A stretch of 6,240 bases of DNA from Pseudomonadota bacterium (lineage in GTDB: Bacteria; Pseudomonadota; Alphaproteobacteria; Rhodobacterales; Rhodobacteraceae): assembly GCA_027592105.1 (NCBI GenBank), contig JAQCLA010000149.1:1-6240 (forward strand). The letters run 5' to 3'. Both the position numbers and the translations under genes were made by a program. This document shows positions 1 through 5,818 of the stretch, in pieces (position 1 is the first letter of the stretch; each line of letters opens with the position of its first letter). A model generated the notes under the pieces. It made no database searches, was not told the DNA's origin, and saw only the letters and a program-made list of their open reading frames with translations.

Positions 1-1
1 C

Positions 2-919
2 GGCGACGGGCCGCGCAGCCTTGCCGATATGGTGACGCAGGAATTCCAGTGGTCGCGCAGCCTTGTGGCGCTTTTGCTGACCCATACACCGCGCTACCTG
101 CGCGCCCTGCCATGGCGGCTGAGGTTTCAATTCCTGTTTTGCCAAGGGCTTTACCCGATGATGGCGCTCAGCGCCGCACTGATCTACGCGCTGCCCATCG
201 CCGCGTTGTGGTTCGATCAACCCTATGCAGATGTCACCTATGCGCAGTTCTTGGGCCATGCCCTGCCGACAGTGGGCGCGATCACCGCTTTCGCGATCGC
301 GATGCGGCACGATGGGTTCTTTCGCCCTCATGACGCCCGCGTCATCGCTTGGGAAAAGGCGCTGTTCTTGCTGGTGCAATGGCCTTGGGTGGCGTGGGGC
401 TGCATCATGGCCGTGCGCGACCGGCTGACGGGGCGCTTCGTCGATTTCCGCATCACCCCCAAGGGCCAAGGCGCGGCCACGGTCCTGCCCTACAAGATCA
501 TCGCGATCTATGGGCTGCTGTTGCTGGGCGCGGTGTCGCCGGTGCTGATCCTTGCGGATGTCCGCCAAGCGGCCGGGTTTTACCTGTTATCGGCGCTCAA
601 CGGGTTTTTCTACACCACCATCCTATGGGTCGCGGTGTTAGGCCATATCCGCGAGGCCGGCTTAGCCGATCAACCGCGCGCTTGGTGGCGCGCGATGCGG
701 CCGCATCTGGGCACGGCGGGGCTGGGGGCCGTGCTTTTGGTCTTTGCCGTGTCGCTGCGCGCAGCCGAAGGGGTGCATGCGCTGACCCTCGGCACCGGGC
801 TCAACAGCCTCACACGGGCGGAATTCATCGTCTCGGGTGCGGCCAGCGGCGGCGCGGTCGGTGCCGCGCGCATCCGCTTCGTTGCACCCGCGCAATGGCA
901 AAAACCAGTTTTACGATAA
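2..919 (+). CDS. Membrane family 2 glycosyltransferase (BcsA-like), C-terminal part, 5' end cut by the window
   Basis: The frame is open from base 2, so this is the C-terminal 305 residues of a larger protein whose start lies outside the window. It begins just before the acceptor-site motif of processive GT2 enzymes: QEFQW at residues 13-17 occupies the place of QxxRW. About six hydrophobic spans follow (roughly residues 51-71, 80-101, 119-137, 163-183, 188-215 and 235-255). The FRITPKG stretch (TPKG at 152-155) matches the 'VTPKG' signature on the cytosolic side of cellulose-synthase-like proteins. The family uses a nucleotide-sugar donor and extrudes a polysaccharide across the inner membrane. 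The catalytic DxD/TED part is upstream and not visible, and no PilZ domain follows, so c-di-GMP control is not evident here. The next gene, a secreted glycanase, supports a role in exopolysaccharide synthesis. The polymer is unknown. The family call is fairly sure; the substrate is not. Confidence 0.85.
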   Translation, partial: GDGPRSLADMVTQEFQWSRSLVALLLTHTPRYLRALPWRLRFQFLFCQGLYPMMALSAALIYALPIAALWFDQPYADVTYAQFLGHALPTVGAITAFAIAMRHDGFFRPHDARVIAWEKALFLLVQWPWVAWGCIMAVRDRLTGRFVDFRITPKGQGAATVLPYKIIAIYGLLLLGAVSPVLILADVRQAAGFYLLSALNGFFYTTILWVAVLGHIREAGLADQPRAWWRAMRPHLGTAGLGAVLLVFAVSLRAAEGVHALTLGTGLNSLTRAEFIVSGAASGGAVGAARIRFVAPAQWQKPVLR

Positions 920-925
920 AAGGAG
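918..925 (+). promoter_or_regulatory. Shine-Dalgarno of the GH26-like gene, overlapping the glycosyltransferase stop
   Basis: AAAAGGAG ends 7 nt before the ATG at 933, and its first two bases are the last two of the TAA stop at 917-919. It fixes the start at 933 rather than the in-frame ATGs at 948, 951 and 963, and points to coupled translation of the two genes. Confidence 0.8.
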
Positions 926-932
926 TTACAAA

Positions 933-1865
933 ATGCTGCCCCCCTCCATGATGCCGTTCTACATGCAACGCCGCACACTCATGATGGGCATGCTGGCCGC
1001 AGGTGCCGGCATGGCCGTGGCCCTGCGCCCCTCGCCCGGTTCGGTGCCGCCCGGGTTGATCCCTTTCGGCGCCTATGACCCGGCAGGCGATTTCGCCGAT
1101 GAAACCGATTTCACCATCGAACATGTCTTTTTGCCGTGGGAGGATGTGGCCATCACATCGCTTTTCGATGCCGACCGCTACGCGATGGACCGCAACCGCG
1201 CGCTATTGGTCACGCTGGAGCCTTGGACATGGTCGCGCAGCGAGCGCAACACCGCGCGCGCCTTGCGCGATGGCATTGCCGATGGGGCCTATGACGCCAC
1301 GATGCGGTCGATCTGCGAGGTTCTGGCCGCGCTCAACAGCCCGCTCACGCTGCGCTGGGGCCATGAGATGGATGATGACAATGGCCAGTTCATCTGGGCA
1401 GGCTGGCGGCCCGATGACTATATCGCTGCCTATCGCCGGATGATGGATATCGCCCGCGACGCGGTGCCGGGGATCAACCTGATGTGGTCGCCCTTGGGCG
1501 ATGCCGGGATGGAAGATTATTATCCCGGCGATGATTACGTCGATCTGACGGGGCTGAGCGTCTTCGGCCTTCAGGCTTGGGACCGTGCCAATTACAACCG
1601 CGACCGCAGCTTTGCCGAAATCCTCGAACCCCGCTACGCGCGGGCGGAAAGTTTCGGCAAGCCCATCGTCGTGGCGGAAATGGGCTATAGTGGCGATGCG
1701 GCTTATGTCGCGGCATGGAACAATGCTGTGCGCAGCCAAGCCGCGCAATTTCCGGCCTTGGTCGGCGTGGTCTATTTCAACTACCCCGAGGTCTATGACT
1801 GGCCGCAAGGATTTGGCCGCCCCGATTGGCGGATCGGCGACAGGATCGTGACCATCGCAAGCTGA
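933..1865 (+). CDS. Exported GH26-like beta-glycanase (mannanase/glucanase type)
   Basis: A 310-aa protein with an N-terminal export signal: twin arginines at 13-14, a hydrophobic run at about 15-31 and an AVA site (28-30) for cleavage. Tat export is possible, but the motif is incomplete, so Sec is equally plausible. The mature part looks like a GH26 (beta/alpha)8 hydrolase. RWGHEMD carries the likely acid/base E145, followed by a FIWAGW aromatic stretch, a YYPGDDYVD segment, and VVAEMGYSG with the likely nucleophile E249. The 104-residue spacing of the two glutamates fits the family. GH26 enzymes cut beta-1,4-mannan or beta-glucan with retention of configuration. Placed directly after a polysaccharide synthase, it probably trims or releases the nascent polymer in the periplasm, as BcsZ does for cellulose. 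A scavenging mannanase is the alternative. A longer in-frame reading from 837 exists, but the Shine-Dalgarno and signal peptide favour 933. Confidence 0.8.
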   Translation: MLPPSMMPFYMQRRTLMMGMLAAGAGMAVALRPSPGSVPPGLIPFGAYDPAGDFADETDFTIEHVFLPWEDVAITSLFDADRYAMDRNRALLVTLEPWTWSRSERNTARALRDGIADGAYDATMRSICEVLAALNSPLTLRWGHEMDDDNGQFIWAGWRPDDYIAAYRRMMDIARDAVPGINLMWSPLGDAGMEDYYPGDDYVDLTGLSVFGLQAWDRANYNRDRSFAEILEPRYARAESFGKPIVVAEMGYSGDAAYVAAWNNAVRSQAAQFPALVGVVYFNYPEVYDWPQGFGRPDWRIGDRIVTIAS

Positions 1866-1964
1866 GGGCGGTTTTCCGCCGAACGGCAAGCGCTTGATCC
1901 GCCGCGCGATTGCCGATGTTGTGCCGCAGCCATTCACAACCGCCCCTCGGCCACAAAGATCGGC

Positions 1965-1984
1965 GCATTGACCGGCGTCAATGC
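1965..1984. repeat. 8-bp perfect inverted repeat, operator-like
   Basis: GCATTGAC and GTCAATGC are separated by CGGC, giving a 20-bp dyad in the gap between the glycanase gene and the small secreted-protein gene. No T-run follows directly on either strand, so it does not look like an intrinsic terminator. A dimeric regulator's operator is the likelier role. It lies 56 nt upstream of the ATG at 2041. Confidence 0.5.
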
Positions 1985-1993
1985 ACAGGCCAG

Positions 1994-2028
1994 TTTTCCC
2001 CGACGCCGCAAGGCACCATCGGGGAAAA
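1994..2028 (+). promoter_or_regulatory. 5'-leader hairpin (10-bp perfect arms) reaching into the ribosome binding site of the small gene
   Basis: TTTTCCCCGA (1994-2003) pairs perfectly with TCGGGGAAAA (2019-2028). Inside the 15-nt loop, GCC-GCAA-GGC (2005-2014) can form a small hairpin closed by a GNRA tetraloop. The right arm supplies the A's of the AAAGGG (2026-2031) that serves as Shine-Dalgarno for the ATG at 2041, so folding could limit translation. The 3' arm ends in A rather than U, which argues against an intrinsic terminator on either strand. Confidence 0.5.
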
Positions 2029-2040
2029 GGGCCAAACATC

Positions 2041-2331
2041 ATGCAGCAATATTTGCGCCACAGGCTATGGGCCGCAGGCGTTGGCTTGGCGCTTTTAGCC
2101 AGCCCCTTGGCCGCCCACTCTCCCCAGATCGTGCCGCCTGAAGCAAGCCAAAGCATGGCGCCCGGCCAGCAGGCGCGCACGGCCCGCCCCCAGACATTCG
2201 ATTGGCGCGCAAATCGCCCTGCCCCCGCCACCATCCAGCCTGCGCGCCGCAGCCAAGCCGCACCCGGGCGCGGCAGCTATATCTGCACCGCCGCCGGTTA
2301 TGGTCGGATGTCGCGCTGCGTTGCGCGTTGA
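2041..2331 (+). CDS. Small secreted protein of unknown function with C-terminal cysteine pair
   Basis: A 96-aa protein that I do not recognise. Residues 1-25 form a clear Sec signal peptide: R6, H7 and R8, then a hydrophobic core from about 9 to 20, ending PLAA before HS, so cleavage is likely after A25. The middle (26-77) is rich in Ala, Pro, Gln and Arg and looks disordered. The C-terminus has C82 and C93 in a GSYICTAAGYGRMSRC pattern with glycines between, which suggests a small disulphide-closed loop formed in the periplasm. An in-frame ATG at 1981 would add 20 residues, but it would bury the signal peptide and lie upstream of the leader hairpin, so 2041 is preferred; AAAGGG lies 9 nt before it. 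It has its own leader and sits between two unrelated operons, so it is probably a separate transcript. Confidence 0.68.
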   Translation: MQQYLRHRLWAAGVGLALLASPLAAHSPQIVPPEASQSMAPGQQARTARPQTFDWRANRPAPATIQPARRSQAAPGRGSYICTAAGYGRMSRCVAR

Positions 2332-2337
2332 TCGGCG

Positions 2338-2366
2338 TTGACAGGGGGCTTTGGCTATCCCTTACT
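2338..2366 (+). promoter_or_regulatory. Candidate promoter of the GntR-led operon
   Basis: A perfect TTGACA at 2338-2343 is followed after 17 nt by CTTACT (2361-2366), a poor -10 match (3 of 6). The -35 and its place in the short gap before the regulator gene support it; the -10 is weak. Transcription would begin near 2373, about 30 nt before the ATG. Confidence 0.4.
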
Positions 2367-2376
2367 GCGATCGCAG
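2365..2376. promoter_or_regulatory. 12-bp perfect palindrome, candidate operator for the GntR regulator
   Basis: CTGCGATCGCAG is fully self-complementary, overlaps the end of the candidate -10 and covers the expected transcription start. FCD-type GntR dimers bind short palindromes at their own promoters, so this is the natural autoregulatory operator candidate. The assignment is inferred from position and symmetry; it does not match the well-known FadR consensus. Confidence 0.5.
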
Positions 2377-2402
2377 ATCGAAGATGACGATCCGAGGGGG
2401 AT

Positions 2403-3137
2403 ATGCAGAACAGCTTGGCCGCCAGCGAACCGGCGCAAATGTCGCCGCTGCAGCGCGACAGCCTGCAACAACAGATCTACGACCGGCTGCATGCCGGGCT
2501 GATCGCGGGCGCCTTTCGCCCCGGCGAGGTGATTTCGAGCCGTAGCCTTGCAGGGCAGCTGGGTGTCAGCGCCATGCCCGTGCGCGAGGCGCTGACCCGG
2601 CTGACCGCCGAAGGCGCGTTGGAGCTGACCCCCAGTCGCACCTTGCGCGTGCCTGTGCTGTCTCCCGATGATTTCGACGAGGTGACAGCGATCAGGACTG
2701 AGCTTGAAGGCATGGCCGCATCCCGCGCAGGCGGGCAGCTCAGCGATGATGATGTCGCGCGCATTTGTGCCTTGTATGGCACATTGGCACAGGCCGCCGA
2801 CAGCGGCGATGTCGACCGCTACTTGGCCGCAAACGCCGATTTTCATTCCGGCATCTACGCTGCCGCGCGCTGGCCTGTGCTGCTTGGGATGATCCAGCGG
2901 CTTTGGCTGATCGTCGGCCCCTCGATCCGCGCAAGCCTGCCAGATCAGGGACATATCAGCCGGTCGATGGGGTTTCACGACACGATCCGCGATGCGGTCG
3001 TGGCAGGCGATGCAGCCGCGCTCAGCGCCGCCATCATCGCCGATATCGCCAATGCCGCGCCGGAAATCCGCACCGCGCTGATCGCGCAGGCGGCCACGCC
3101 TGCATCCGCACATCCACAAGGGGCTGCCGCATCATGA
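2403..3137 (+). CDS. GntR-family transcriptional regulator, FadR subfamily (FCD domain)
   Basis: A 244-aa protein of normal length for the family. Residues about 17-85 form the winged helix-turn-helix: IYDRLHAGLIAGAFRPGE, then SRSLAGQLGVSAMPVREAL, containing the conserved PVREAL of the recognition region. Residues about 92-217 are the all-helical FCD ligand-binding domain. Its usual metal ligands (Asp/Asn, His, His, His) align as N144, H148 (in ADFHSGIY), H192 (in MGFHDTI) and D214. The last position is normally His, so metal binding may be altered. These regulators are usually repressors released by a small carboxylate or acyl compound. It leads the operon: its stop overlaps the next start as ATGA, a GAGGGGG Shine-Dalgarno precedes the ATG, and a palindrome sits at its promoter. 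It probably controls itself and the four enzymes downstream. The effector is unknown. Confidence 0.95.
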   Translation: MQNSLAASEPAQMSPLQRDSLQQQIYDRLHAGLIAGAFRPGEVISSRSLAGQLGVSAMPVREALTRLTAEGALELTPSRTLRVPVLSPDDFDEVTAIRTELEGMAASRAGGQLSDDDVARICALYGTLAQAADSGDVDRYLAANADFHSGIYAAARWPVLLGMIQRLWLIVGPSIRASLPDQGHISRSMGFHDTIRDAVVAGDAAALSAAIIADIANAAPEIRTALIAQAATPASAHPQGAAAS

Positions 3138-3913
3138 CCATCTTGCAATCGCTGACACCGCCCAAGGGGCTGCGCGTGGTCGTCACCGCGGGTGCCGCAG
3201 GGATCGGACAGGCCATCGCCACCGGGTTCCAGCAGGCCGGCGCACATGTCCATGTCTGCGATATCGACCCGGCCGCCGTTGATGCCGCACGCGCGGCGGG
3301 ATTTGCGGCCATGCTCTGCGATGCCGCTGATCCAGACCAATCGCGCGCCTTTTTCGATGCTGCGCGCGCCGATATGGGCGGATTCGATGTGGTGATCGCC
3401 AATGCCGGGATCGCGGGGCCGACGGCCAGCATCGATGATGTGGACGAGGCCGCATGGGACCGCACGCTCGAGGTGAACCTGCGCGGCGTCTATCTGGCCG
3501 CGCGCTACGCCGCCCCCGATCTGATCGCAAGCCGTGGCAGCTTTATCGCGCTCTCCTCGGTCGCGGGGCGCTTGGGTTTCGCCCTGCGCAGCCCTTATGC
3601 CGCCTCGAAATGGGGTGTTGTTGGCCTGATCAAAAGCCTCGCGGTCGAGCTTGGTCCCCAAGGTGTGCGCGCCAATGCGATCTTGCCCGGCATTGTCAAA
3701 GGCCCCCGGATCGAGCGCGTGATCGCAGCGCGCGCCCAGCAGCTTGGCCAAAGCTATGCGGAGACCGAGACGCAGAACCTTGAGAAAGTCGCCCTTCGCC
3801 GCATGGTCGCACCCGAGGATATCGCGGCGATGTGCTTGTTCCTTTCGTCGCCCGGTGGCGGCAATATCACCGGCCAGGCGCTCAGCGTCTGCGCGGGTGT
3901 GGAGGCGTTGTGA
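3134..3913 (+). CDS. Short-chain dehydrogenase/reductase, NAD-type (SDR 1)
   Basis: A 259-aa classical SDR with a Rossmann fold. The nucleotide motif is TAGAAGIG (18-25), with Ala in place of the first Gly of TGxxxGxG. D43 at the end of the second strand (VCDID) predicts NAD(H). NAG is at 90-92. The catalytic set is N115, S142, Y155 and K159 (YAASK). A long lid (about 186-225, GPRIERVI to VALRRMV) and the C-terminal SVCAGVEAL resemble a proteobacterial subfamily of unassigned hydroxy-acid or polyol dehydrogenases. The ATG at 3134 overlaps the regulator's TGA by 4 nt, with AAGGGG 10 nt upstream; the much longer in-frame reading from 2765 is an artefact running through the regulator gene. It probably oxidises a hydroxyl of the pathway substrate. 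The SDR call is sure; the substrate is not known. Confidence 0.95.
   Translation: MTILQSLTPPKGLRVVVTAGAAGIGQAIATGFQQAGAHVHVCDIDPAAVDAARAAGFAAMLCDAADPDQSRAFFDAARADMGGFDVVIANAGIAGPTASIDDVDEAAWDRTLEVNLRGVYLAARYAAPDLIASRGSFIALSSVAGRLGFALRSPYAASKWGVVGLIKSLAVELGPQGVRANAILPGIVKGPRIERVIAARAQQLGQSYAETETQNLEKVALRRMVAPEDIAAMCLFLSSPGGGNITGQALSVCAGVEAL
3901..3905 (+). promoter_or_regulatory. Shine-Dalgarno of the CRYL1-like dehydrogenase inside the SDR 1 coding end
   Basis: GGAGG lies 7 nt before the ATG at 3913. It selects that ATG over the GTG at 3910 and an in-frame ATG at 3832, and places the start in a TGATG stop/start overlap. Confidence 0.75.
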
Positions 3914-4860
3914 TGGAAAAAACCCCCATCGCGGTGATCGGCGCGGGGCTGATTGGATCGGCTTGGGCCTTTGGCTTTGCGCGCGCGGGCCATGCGGTGA
4001 CGCTCTGGGATCAAGACACAGCCGCCGCGCAAGCAGCGCTCGCGCGTGTGACCGAGATCGCCACCGACATGCAGGCCGCAGGGCTTTTGGATGGGCAAAC
4101 ACCCGCGCAGGTGGCGGCGCGTGTCACGCTGACCCCTGACTTGAAGTCTTGCGTGAAGAATGCCCTTCATGTCCAAGAAAACGTGTCGGAAAATGTCGAT
4201 GTGAAGCGTGAAATCTTTGCCGCGCTTGATGCCGCTGCCTTGCCCGATGCGATCTTGGCAAGCTCCACCTCGGCGCTGTTGCCCTCCAGCTTTACTGAGA
4301 CGCTCAAGGGCCGCGCGCGCTGCTTGGTGGCCCATCCGATCAACCCGCCAAGCTTGATCCCCGCGGTCGAGATTGTGCCTGCTCCTTGGACCGACGCGGC
4401 CGCGATGGACCGCTGCGCCGCCACCATGGCGGGGATCGGGCAAAAACCCATCCGCATGGCGCGCGAGATCGACGGCTTCATCATGAACCGCCTGCAAGGC
4501 GCGCTGTTGCAAGAGGCGATGCGCCTTGTGGCCGATGGGATCGCGACCCCTGAGGATATCGACACGGGCATCCGCGACGGCCTCGCCCCGCGCTGGTCGC
4601 TGTGCGGCCCGTTCGAGGCGATCGATCTGAACGCGCCGGGGGGCGTGCGCGATTACGTGGCGCGCTACGGGCCGATGTATCGCATCATCGGCGCAGGCCA
4701 GACCACCCTGCCCGATTGGGAGGGCGAGACGCTGGATCGGATCGCGGCTGCGCGCCGCGAAGCACTGCCGCTTGCCGATCTGCCCAAGGCGCAGACCCGC
4801 CGCGACCGCCGCCTGATGGCGCTGATGGCGCATTTCCGCCGCGAAACCCCGCAAGACTGA
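3913..4860 (+). CDS. 3-hydroxyacid dehydrogenase of the HCDH family, CRYL1 / L-gulonate 3-dehydrogenase-like
   Basis: A 315-aa protein with both HCDH domains. The NAD-binding Rossmann part starts AVIGAGLIGSAWA (GxGxxG at 10-15) with D33 after the second strand, indicating NAD. The catalytic residues are S120 (in SSTS), H141 (AHPINPP) and E153, with the H-to-E spacing of 12 seen in 3-hydroxyacyl-CoA dehydrogenases, plus N192 (GFIMNRLQ). The segments QENVSENVDVKREIF, VAHPINPP and LVADGIATPEDID, together with GPFEAIDLNAPGG, are close to mammalian lambda-crystallin (CRYL1), which oxidises free 3-hydroxy acids such as L-gulonate. It therefore probably acts on a free acid rather than a CoA thioester. 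Carnitine 3-dehydrogenase is a related alternative. It overlaps SDR 1 by one base and precedes the BKACE gene by 22 nt, so its 3-keto product is the likely BKACE substrate. Confidence 0.93.
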   Translation: MEKTPIAVIGAGLIGSAWAFGFARAGHAVTLWDQDTAAAQAALARVTEIATDMQAAGLLDGQTPAQVAARVTLTPDLKSCVKNALHVQENVSENVDVKREIFAALDAAALPDAILASSTSALLPSSFTETLKGRARCLVAHPINPPSLIPAVEIVPAPWTDAAAMDRCAATMAGIGQKPIRMAREIDGFIMNRLQGALLQEAMRLVADGIATPEDIDTGIRDGLAPRWSLCGPFEAIDLNAPGGVRDYVARYGPMYRIIGAGQTTLPDWEGETLDRIAAARREALPLADLPKAQTRRDRRLMALMAHFRRETPQD

Positions 4861-4867
4861 TCCGCCG

Positions 4868-4875
4868 AAAAGGGA
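4868..4875 (+). promoter_or_regulatory. Shine-Dalgarno of the BKACE gene
   Basis: AAAAGGGA sits in the 22-nt gap after the dehydrogenase stop, 7 nt before the ATG at 4883, and confirms that start. Nothing else is visible in this gap, so no separate promoter is likely. Confidence 0.7.
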
Positions 4876-4882
4876 CCAAGAC

Positions 4883-5818
4883 ATGGCCGCAAAGACCCAC
4901 AAAGTCATCATCTCCTGCGCCGTGACGGGCGCGATCCATACACCATCGATGTCACCCCATCTGCCCGTGACGCCGCAAGAAATCATCGCCGACGGGCTGA
5001 AAGCGGCAGAAGCCGGGGCCACGATCCTTCATCTGCATGCGCGTGACCCCGAAACGGGGCGGCCCACGCAAGACCCCGACGCCTTCCGGGCCTTTCTGCC
5101 GCAACTCAAGCAAGCGACGGGCGCGGTGTTGAACCTGACCACGGGCGGCTCGCCACATATGACGGTGGCCGAACGGATGCGGCCTGCGGCGGAACTCAAG
5201 CCCGAGGTGGCATCGCTCAACATGGGGTCGATGAATTTCGGGCTGTACCCGATGCTCGACCGCTTCAAGGAGTTTCGCCACGATTGGGAACGCGCGCATC
5301 TCGAAAACAGCCGCGATCTGGTTTTCAAGAACACCTTCGCCGATATCGAGCATATCCTGCGGATCGGGAACGCCAACCACACCCGCTTCGAGTTCGAATG
5401 CTACGACACCAGCCATCTCTATAACCTTGCGCATTTCGTCGATCGCGGCCTCGTAAAAGCGCCCTTCCTTGTGCAGACGGTCTTTGGCCTGTTGGGCGGC
5501 ATCGGCGCACACCCCGAAGATGTGGCGCATATGAAGCGCACCGCCGACAGGCTGTTTGGCGATGCTTACGTCTGGTCGGTCTTGGGTGCCGGGCGCAACC
5601 AGATGCCGGTCGCGGCACAGGCCGCAGCTCAGGGCGGCAATGTGCGCGTGGGGCTGGAGGATTCGCTTTGGATCGGGCCGGGGCAATTGGCTGAAAGCAA
5701 TGCCGACCAAGTCCGCAAAGTGCGCGCGATCCTCGAGGGCCTGAGCCTCGAGGTCGCAAGCCCGGATGAGGCGCGCCAGATGCTCGATCTCAAGGGGGCG
5801 GATGGTGTCGCATTCTGA
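4883..5818 (+). CDS. Beta-keto acid cleavage enzyme (BKACE, DUF849)
   Basis: A 311-aa protein of full family length, often annotated as 3-keto-5-aminohexanoate cleavage enzyme. BKACEs are cytosolic, metal-dependent TIM-barrel enzymes that combine a beta-keto acid with acetyl-CoA to give acetoacetate and a new acyl-CoA. Metal ligands are visible as H50 and H52 in ILHLHARDP and E259 in VRVGLED. R255 and D260 match the conserved Arg and Asp of the characterised Kce active site (R, four residues on E, then D). TTGGS at 86-90, GSMNFG, FECYDTSHLYNLAHF, FGLLGGIG and SVLGAGRNQMP are further family blocks, ending with ESNADQVRKV. The residues that set the substrate class cannot be judged by eye. The gene before it supplies a 3-keto acid producer. 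No thioesterase gene of the carnitine type is in view, so the fate of the acyl-CoA is open. The family call is very sure. Confidence 0.97.
   Translation: MAAKTHKVIISCAVTGAIHTPSMSPHLPVTPQEIIADGLKAAEAGATILHLHARDPETGRPTQDPDAFRAFLPQLKQATGAVLNLTTGGSPHMTVAERMRPAAELKPEVASLNMGSMNFGLYPMLDRFKEFRHDWERAHLENSRDLVFKNTFADIEHILRIGNANHTRFEFECYDTSHLYNLAHFVDRGLVKAPFLVQTVFGLLGGIGAHPEDVAHMKRTADRLFGDAYVWSVLGAGRNQMPVAAQAAAQGGNVRVGLEDSLWIGPGQLAESNADQVRKVRAILEGLSLEVASPDEARQMLDLKGADGVAF
5792..5797 (+). promoter_or_regulatory. Shine-Dalgarno of SDR 2 inside the BKACE coding end
   Basis: AAGGGG lies 4 nt before the ATG at 5802, within the last codons of the BKACE gene. It supports a 17-nt gene overlap; the GTG at 5805 is an alternative start that would cost one residue. 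Confidence 0.55.

Noticed and set aside
837..932. N-terminal extension of the GH26-like gene from an upstream ATG
   Set aside because: It would overlap the glycosyltransferase by 83 nt and put 32 residues before a good signal peptide; a strong Shine-Dalgarno marks 933.
1867..1880. GGCGG-TTTT-CCGCC hairpin just after the GH26-like stop, as an intrinsic terminator
   Set aside because: The stem is only 5 bp and no T-run follows (GAACGGCAAG), so it is too weak to call.
1968..1996. Promoter with TTGACC as -35 ahead of the small secreted gene
   Set aside because: The -10 position (CAGTTT) matches poorly; the dyad alone is the safer description.
1203..2234. 343-codon open frame on the minus strand
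   Set aside because: It runs across the GH26-like gene, the intergenic dyads and the small secreted gene, and shows no recognisable domain.
2975..4102. 375-codon open frame on the minus strand
   Set aside because: It is antisense to SDR 1, which has a complete set of SDR motifs; the minus translation has none.
3754..5022. 422-codon open frame on the minus strand
   Set aside because: It lies antisense to the CRYL1-like dehydrogenase and the neighbouring gene ends; its translation is low-complexity Arg/Gly/Ala-rich with no family motif, as expected of a mirror frame in GC-rich coding DNA.
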